Shown here: piece by piece, positions 59,196 through 64,000 of the stretch
Layout of the letters: each line of letters opens with the position of its first letter
How positions within the stretch are numbered: the stretch's first letter is position 1
Assembly: GCA_023396415.1 (NCBI GenBank)
Contig: JAEWWJ010000064.1
Span: 1-64,000, forward strand
DNA length: 64,000 bases
Reading direction: 5' to 3'
DNA from: Bacteroidota bacterium
GTDB taxonomy: Bacteria > Bacteroidota > Bacteroidia > Bacteroidales > F082
Notes under the pieces: model-generated
Seen by the model: the letters and a program-made list of their open reading frames with translations, nothing else
What the model was told of the DNA's origin: nothing
Database searches by the model: none
Program-made: the position numbers and the translations under genes

Positions 59196-59992
59196 ACATT
59201 GCCTACCTTCAAACAGCCTTACATTGGGAAGATTCGACAGCCAACCGCAACCATTTCGATGGTGTGTTGGAGCAGCAAAAGCAACACAATCACCTTATTG
59301 TTTTGCCCGAGACCTTTACCACGGGCTTTCCGGTTGATCCGCATTTTTTTGCCGAACCTATTGATGGTCCTTCGGTGCAATGGATGCGCGAAAAGGCGGC
59401 GCATTACCAATCGGTAATTTGTGGAAGCCTTCTAATCAACGAAGCCGGAAAATTTTATAATTGTTTGGTTTGGATGCGACCTGATGGCAGTTTTGAACGC
59501 TACCACAAACGACATGTTTTTAGAATGGGAGGCGAGCACGAGCGAATTGAAGCCGGTGATGCCTTGCTCCATGTTGAACTCAATGGATGGAAGATCAGAC
59601 CATTGATTTGTTACGATCTTCGTTTTCCGGTGTGGAGTCGCAACAAAGTTCAACAGGGGATTTTTGATTACGACCTGTTGATTTATGTCGCCAACTGGCC
59701 CAAAGTGCGGTCATGGCCTTGGAAACAACTGCTGATTGCCCGAGCCATTGAAAACCAAGCTTATGTTTTGGGAGTAAATAGGATAGGAAAAGACGGCTTA
59801 GGTTTCGATTATAGTGGCGATTCGGCCCTACTCGATGCCAAAGGTATTTACGTTTCGCAAGCGTATGCGGAAAAAGAATGTTTGGTAGAAACAACCGCTA
59901 ATCATGCTGAGTTGCTGGTTTTCAGAGACAAATTTAATACTTCACTTGATTGGGATGCCTTTAATATCCTACATTTGCCCGTTGATTCTTAA
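59183..59992 (+). CDS. Nitrilase-superfamily omega-amidase (YafV/Nit2-like)
   Basis: 269 residues. The Glu-Lys-Cys triad is complete: Glu43 (L-P-E-T-F), Lys109 (Y-H-K-R-H-V-F) and Cys143 (L-I-C-Y-D-L-R-F-P). Y-H-K-R-H-V-F followed by R-M-G-G-E-H is the YafV/Nit2 pattern. It hydrolyses the alpha-keto acid amides (for example alpha-ketoglutaramate) formed when glutamine is the amino donor. The coupled upstream aminotransferase supplies them, making the transamination irreversible (inference from the pairing). Cytoplasmic; no signal peptide. Confidence 0.88.
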   Translation: MQDLNIAYLQTALHWEDSTANRNHFDGVLEQQKQHNHLIVLPETFTTGFPVDPHFFAEPIDGPSVQWMREKAAHYQSVICGSLLINEAGKFYNCLVWMRPDGSFERYHKRHVFRMGGEHERIEAGDALLHVELNGWKIRPLICYDLRFPVWSRNKVQQGIFDYDLLIYVANWPKVRSWPWKQLLIARAIENQAYVLGVNRIGKDGLGFDYSGDSALLDAKGIYVSQAYAEKECLVETTANHAELLVFRDKFNTSLDWDAFNILHLPVDS

Positions 59993-60001
59993 CCTTATTA
60001 T

Positions 60002-61342
60002 ATGAATATCATTATTGCCGGCGATGGCGAAGTTGGGCTGCATCTTGCTGAATCGCTTGTAAATAGCAACCACAATATCACCATTGTTGACCCGCATGAG
60101 GACTTACTAAAAATGATTGAATCACATGCCGATTTGATGACCATCAACGGCGATTCAACCTCCATTAGTGTGCTTCAACGGGCCAATGTGCGTAAGGCTG
60201 ATCTTGTGATTTCGGTCGTGCACGAAGAAAACATCAATTTGATGACCTGCATTTTAGCCAAGAAATTAGGTGCCAAAAAGGTGATTGCACGCGTGAACAC
60301 CATGGAAAATCTAAGCCTCCAAAACCGACAAATTTACCAAGAACTGGGAATTGATGCCCTTGTTTCGCCGGAAGATATTGCGGCTCAAGAGATTATATCA
60401 CTACTTAAGCAAACAGGCGCCACCGAGGTGGTTGAGTTTTCAGATGGCAAACTCCAGCTTTTTATGATCAAGTTAGAAGCGTCGGCCCCGGTAGTAAACA
60501 AGTCGCTCAATCAAATTGCTGCTGAATATAAAAACTTGAACTTTAGGGCCGTAGCCATTCATAGAAAACGTTCAACATTCATCCCACGGGGCGAAGATCA
60601 GTTTCAAGCCAACGATTTGGCCTATGTAATTACCAAGCCCGATGCCATTGACCAATTGCTCGAGTTAGGTGGTAAGGTGGAGCATGACATCCACAACGTG
60701 ATGATAATCGGTGGAGGTCGTGTTGGACGCATCACCGCCAAACGTCTCGAGAAGGAAATGAACATCAAAATGGTGGAGAAAGACAAAGACCGCTGCATGT
60801 TGCTCACCGATTACCTCGAAGATACTCTGATTGTAAATGGTGATGCCAGAAACATACAACTGTTAGAAGATGAGGATATTAGAAGTATGGATGCCTTTAT
60901 CGCCGTTACCAACAACACCGAAACCAACATCCTGACTTGTCTTCATGCCCGAATGAATGGGGTGAAAAAAACCATTGCCTTGGTTGAAAATATAGACTAT
61001 ATTGATATTTCGCAAAATATTGGTATTGATACAATTATAAATAAAAAACTGATTGCTGCCAGCTATATGGTGCGCTATACCATGGGATCAGAAGTGCTCA
61101 CTTTAAAGTGCTTGAGCGGCATTGAAGCCGATGCTATGGAAATGATTGCCCGTCCGGGTTCGGCCATCACCAAAAAGCCACTCAACAAGCTTAATATTCC
61201 CGAAGGCTCCATCATTGGTGGTGTTGTGCGCGATGAGAAAGCCTATATCGCTGTGGGCGATTTTCAGGTGCAGGAAAACGACAAAGTGGTCGTCTTTGTA
61301 ATGCCTTCGGCGGTACATAAAGTTGAAAAACTGTTTCATTAA
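60002..61342 (+). CDS. trkA: Trk potassium uptake regulatory subunit TrkA
   Basis: 446 residues in the duplicated RCK layout: an N-domain with A-G-D-G-E-V-G (about 6-12), a TrkA-C domain (about 140-220), a second N-domain with I-I-G-G-G-R-V-G (about 235-242), and a second TrkA-C. It binds NAD(H)/nucleotide and gates TrkH from the cytoplasm. The gene is followed 21 bases later by trkH. It begins nine bases after the amidase stop, so it may share that transcript. Confidence 0.92.
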   Translation: MNIIIAGDGEVGLHLAESLVNSNHNITIVDPHEDLLKMIESHADLMTINGDSTSISVLQRANVRKADLVISVVHEENINLMTCILAKKLGAKKVIARVNTMENLSLQNRQIYQELGIDALVSPEDIAAQEIISLLKQTGATEVVEFSDGKLQLFMIKLEASAPVVNKSLNQIAAEYKNLNFRAVAIHRKRSTFIPRGEDQFQANDLAYVITKPDAIDQLLELGGKVEHDIHNVMIIGGGRVGRITAKRLEKEMNIKMVEKDKDRCMLLTDYLEDTLIVNGDARNIQLLEDEDIRSMDAFIAVTNNTETNILTCLHARMNGVKKTIALVENIDYIDISQNIGIDTIINKKLIAASYMVRYTMGSEVLTLKCLSGIEADAMEMIARPGSAITKKPLNKLNIPEGSIIGGVVRDEKAYIAVGDFQVQENDKVVVFVMPSAVHKVEKLFH

Positions 61343-61363
61343 TTGTAAAGTCCCCGAGCATCG

Positions 61364-62827
61364 ATGAAAAGTTTTTTTAAGGAAATAAATTTCACGCTCA
61401 TTGCCCGCATCCTTGGCTTTTTGTTGATCATTGAAGCTGTTTTTATGCTGACGGCATTGCCCATTGGTTCGCACTATCATGGATACCAAAACCATTCGAT
61501 GGTGGTGGCTACCCTGATAACTTTCATTAGTGGATTGCTGATGTTTCTTTTTAATCGAAAGTCAACCAATATGTTAGGAAAACGTGAAGGCTATATTATT
61601 GTAACCCTCACTTGGTTGATTACTTCGTTTTTTGGTGCTTTACCATTCTATCTTGGCGGCGCAATCCCTTCATTTACTGATGCCTTTTTTGAAACCATGT
61701 CGGGTTTTACAACTACCGGTAGTAGTATTTTGACCGATATCGAATCCATGTCGAAAGATCTTTTGTATTGGCGTAGTTTAACACACTGGATGGGCGGAAT
61801 GGGAATCATTGTTTTATCGGTTGCCATTCTACCTATTTTGGGTATTGGCGGAATGCAATTGTTTATGGCTGAAATGCCCGGTGTTACGTATGATAAGCTT
61901 CATCCACGCATCACCTCAACGGCAAAACGACTTTGGGGAATCTATGTGTTGCTGACCATTACGCAGTTTTTGCTGCTGTGGGCCGGCGAAATGGATTGGT
62001 TTGATGCTATGAACCATTCTTTTGCAACGATGGCTACCGGAGGTTTTTCTACACGCAACAACAGTGTGGCTGCCTTTGGGCCGTATTCGCAATACATCAT
62101 CATCCTATTTATGGTGCTGGCAGGAACCAATTTTACCCTGCATTATTTTGCACTGCATGGTAGATTGAAGCAAGTGTTTAAGGATGAAGAATATAGAGGG
62201 TATCTGTTGTTGATCGGATTTTCAACTTTGATCATCACCATCGGCTTATTCATAAGTGGACAGCAGCGTACCGAAGTCAATTTTCGTGATGCTTTGTTCA
62301 CCGTTACCTCCATTCTCACCACCACCGGTTTTGCCACGAGCGATTACCTCCAATGGCCGGTTTTCTTGTATATGATTATTTTTCTGCTCATGTTTGTTGG
62401 TGGAAGTGCAGGATCAACCGGTGGGGGCATGAAGGTGATCCGTCAGATGTTGTTGATCAAAAATTCGTGGATGGAGTTGCGTCGCTCCATCCATCCCAAT
62501 GCTATGTTGCCGGTAAAGTTTAACCGAAAAAGTGTTCCGCAAGACATTATTTATAAGGTCATGGCTTTCTTTCTCATGTACATCCTCATTTTTGCCCTTG
62601 GAGTGCTGGTACTTTCGGCCTTAGGTCTTGATTTTGAAACTTCTGTAGGTGCTTCTATCGCAAGCCTCGGCAACATTGGACCTGGAATAGGCCTGGTAGG
62701 TCCCGTTTATAACTACGCTTTCATGCCCGATGCCGCTAAATGGTTGCTCACCATGCTAATGATGCTGGGTCGCTTGGAGCTGTTTACAGTTTTGATGTTA
62801 TTTTCCCCTCATTTTTGGAGGAAATAG
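61364..62827 (+). CDS. trkH: Trk potassium uptake channel subunit TrkH
   Basis: 487 residues with about ten membrane segments in the four-repeat TrkH/KtrB fold. Selectivity-filter type loops are visible as T-T-T-G-S-S (about 117), A-T-G-G-F-S-T, T-T-T-G-F-A-T and L-G-N-I-G-P-G. With TrkA it imports K+ driven by the proton motive force. The last gene of the trkAH pair; the minus-strand LRR gene converges 80 bases downstream with no obvious terminator. Confidence 0.93.
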   Translation: MKSFFKEINFTLIARILGFLLIIEAVFMLTALPIGSHYHGYQNHSMVVATLITFISGLLMFLFNRKSTNMLGKREGYIIVTLTWLITSFFGALPFYLGGAIPSFTDAFFETMSGFTTTGSSILTDIESMSKDLLYWRSLTHWMGGMGIIVLSVAILPILGIGGMQLFMAEMPGVTYDKLHPRITSTAKRLWGIYVLLTITQFLLLWAGEMDWFDAMNHSFATMATGGFSTRNNSVAAFGPYSQYIIILFMVLAGTNFTLHYFALHGRLKQVFKDEEYRGYLLLIGFSTLIITIGLFISGQQRTEVNFRDALFTVTSILTTTGFATSDYLQWPVFLYMIIFLLMFVGGSAGSTGGGMKVIRQMLLIKNSWMELRRSIHPNAMLPVKFNRKSVPQDIIYKVMAFFLMYILIFALGVLVLSALGLDFETSVGASIASLGNIGPGIGLVGPVYNYAFMPDAAKWLLTMLMMLGRLELFTVLMLFSPHFWRK

Positions 62828-62907
62828 AAAGCGTTTTACACAACATTTATTATCCTGAACGTCTTTATTGGCAACGGTTTTGCATTTTACGAAGGTTAAT
62901 GCTGTTG

Positions 62908-64000
62908 CTAATAATACAAGATATTGACTTCAGGCCGAGCTGCTTTCAATTTTTCGATGCTCTTTTTACTGATGCGGGTGTTGTAGCACTTCAGATGGCG
63001 TAAGCTCATGAGTTTGTCAACGGGATTCAAGTTTCTGACACGGGTGTTGTAGAGAGAAATTTCATGGAGCTGATTCAAAGAAGCCAAGGGTTTCAGCGAG
63101 CGAATCTGGGTTCCGGATACGTTGAGCTGACGTATTCTTGTTAAGCTCGAAAGTGGAAAAAGATCTGAAACGGGTGTGCTTTCAATGTTTAACACCTCCA
63201 AATCAACCAAAGAAGACAAGGGACTAAGATCGGTGATGGGGTTTCCGGGCAGCTCCAAGTGCTTGAGCCGCACCAAGCCTTTCAGAGGATTAAGATCGCT
63301 TACCGAGGTGCCATTCAGCACCAATTTATCGAGCATCAATAATGGCATGATGGGTTCAAGATTGGTGATACCAAGCTGGTTTTCGATGGTGAGTGAGGTT
63401 CGATCGGCGATGCTTTGCAGCATCAAAGCATCAGGATTAGCTTGATCTGGATGGCCTTGTTGCAGAATCTTTTTCCACTCATCGCTGAGGTTGTTCCACC
63501 AAAACCTTAATTTTTCAGACTGATACACGACCAAAATCGTGGGTTGTATTTTTTTTATCTCCATCACCGCGGCATTTGAAATGCGGCTGCCATCGGCCAT
63601 AATCAACCTTAAGCTGTTCATTTCGTTCAAGCTTTCTAAAGTTTCCACCCTTGTGTTAGAAATATTGAGTTCTTGAAGTTGAAAAAGACCTTCTAATGGT
63701 TCGAGCTGGCTTACCCTCGTTTGCGAAAGATCAATTTTTTGAAGGTTATGAAGGTTTCTTAAAGGTTCAAGATCAGTGATCTCTGTTTGGTGGATGGAAA
63801 GATTTTGCAGGTTGGCAAGCCTGTTCACAGGTTCCATGTGCTGAAGGTAGATGTTTCCGCTGAGGTCTAACTTTGTGATATTGGTAATTTGATGCAGGTC
63901 TTCGGTGCTGGGATTGCCGCCAATGCCCGATTGTTCTTTAAGCAATGCCCGCCAGTAGATGGGCAAATTGTTCCACCATTGGCTCAATTCATCGGAGTTG
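62908..64000 (-). CDS. Leucine-rich-repeat protein (N-terminal part outside window)
   Basis: The frame is open from the right edge, so at least 363 residues are visible without the start. Two repeat types alternate. One is an LRR of about 22 residues (L-x-x-L-x-x-L-x-L-x-x-T-x-I-x-x-L-x-P-L). The other is a helical linker W-W-N-N-L-P-I-Y-W-R-A-L-L, repeated later as W-W-N-N-L-S-D-E-W-K-K-I-L, each followed by an acidic/Asn-rich segment and a short LRR array. The LRRs are of the bacterial internalin-like short type and probably mediate protein binding. No signal peptide can be judged, because the N-terminus is missing. The C-terminus ends E-V-N-I-L-Y-Y. Confidence 0.8.
   Translation of the reverse strand, partial: NSDELSQWWNNLPIYWRALLKEQSGIGGNPSTEDLHQITNITKLDLSGNIYLQHMEPVNRLANLQNLSIHQTEITDLEPLRNLHNLQKIDLSQTRVSQLEPLEGLFQLQELNISNTRVETLESLNEMNSLRLIMADGSRISNAAVMEIKKIQPTILVVYQSEKLRFWWNNLSDEWKKILQQGHPDQANPDALMLQSIADRTSLTIENQLGITNLEPIMPLLMLDKLVLNGTSVSDLNPLKGLVRLKHLELPGNPITDLSPLSSLVDLEVLNIESTPVSDLFPLSSLTRIRQLNVSGTQIRSLKPLASLNQLHEISLYNTRVRNLNPVDKLMSLRHLKCYNTRISKKSIEKLKAARPEVNILYY

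Overview
The window is a contiguous stretch of a Bacteroidota chromosome, most likely an anaerobic, Bacteroidales-like peptide fermenter. Evidence for the phylum: many candidate promoters fit the Bacteroidota -7 element TAnnTTTG (two also carry a well-spaced TTTG at -33), Shine-Dalgarno sequences are weak, one protein ends in a type IX secretion sorting domain, and there are an S46 dipeptidyl-peptidase, TonB receptors with an N-terminal carboxypeptidase-regulatory domain, Cys-Lys-Lys-Asp-Asp lipoproteins and a coaX / outer-membrane protein / TPR / lptC / CBS-protein / PpiD block. No CRISPR array or complete insertion sequence was seen.

Layout. 1-1303: a gene fragment at the edge and two small lipoproteins (minus). 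1623-5503: a one-membrane-span propeller histidine kinase and its LytTR regulator (minus). 5778-9133: a metal-uptake set (HYC_CC_PP protein, TonB receptor, secreted HMA protein). 9282-16031: a tightly coupled six-gene operon that looks like lipid-linked glycan synthesis and includes an FrhB-like flavo/Fe-S protein. 16284-21849: an acyl-CoA operon with both subunits of a methylcrotonyl-CoA-type carboxylase, an enoyl-CoA hydratase and an acyl-CoA dehydrogenase (leucine or branched-chain acid catabolism). 22053-23151: MarR regulator plus AhpD-like protein with a candidate operator. 23170-24098: a minimal ABC transporter. 24266-25963: SulP anion transporter. 26087-28297: S46 dipeptidyl-peptidase.

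28570-41652 is the most striking region: a near-complete [FeFe]-hydrogenase island. It encodes a trimeric NAD(H)/ferredoxin-type hydrogenase (HydC, HydB, HydA), a second hydrogenase-like protein fused to a histidine kinase (a sensory, group-C1-like architecture in which the proton-transfer cysteine is Asp), two unusual stand-alone receivers, a receiver-histidine kinase, and all three maturases (HydG, HydF, HydE). A NarL-type regulator with its own good promoter lies just upstream. A 28-bp perfect palindrome separates the catalytic genes from the sensor gene.

41723-49407 (minus) is an envelope block: PpiD-like isomerase, CNNM/CBS protein, LptC, TPR protein, outer-membrane protein, type III pantothenate kinase. 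It is followed by tRNA-Phe, phosphofructokinase, a ComB homologue, TadA, a secreted sortilin-type propeller protein with a T9SS tail, DNA polymerase I, a methionine-type aminotransferase with omega-amidase, the TrkA/TrkH potassium system, and a leucine-rich-repeat protein cut by the right edge.

Taken together (inference), peptide cleavage, amino-acid transamination and acyl-CoA oxidation would generate reduced carriers that the hydrogenase can discharge as H2, with hydrogenase output adjusted by an H2 or redox sensor encoded in the same island.
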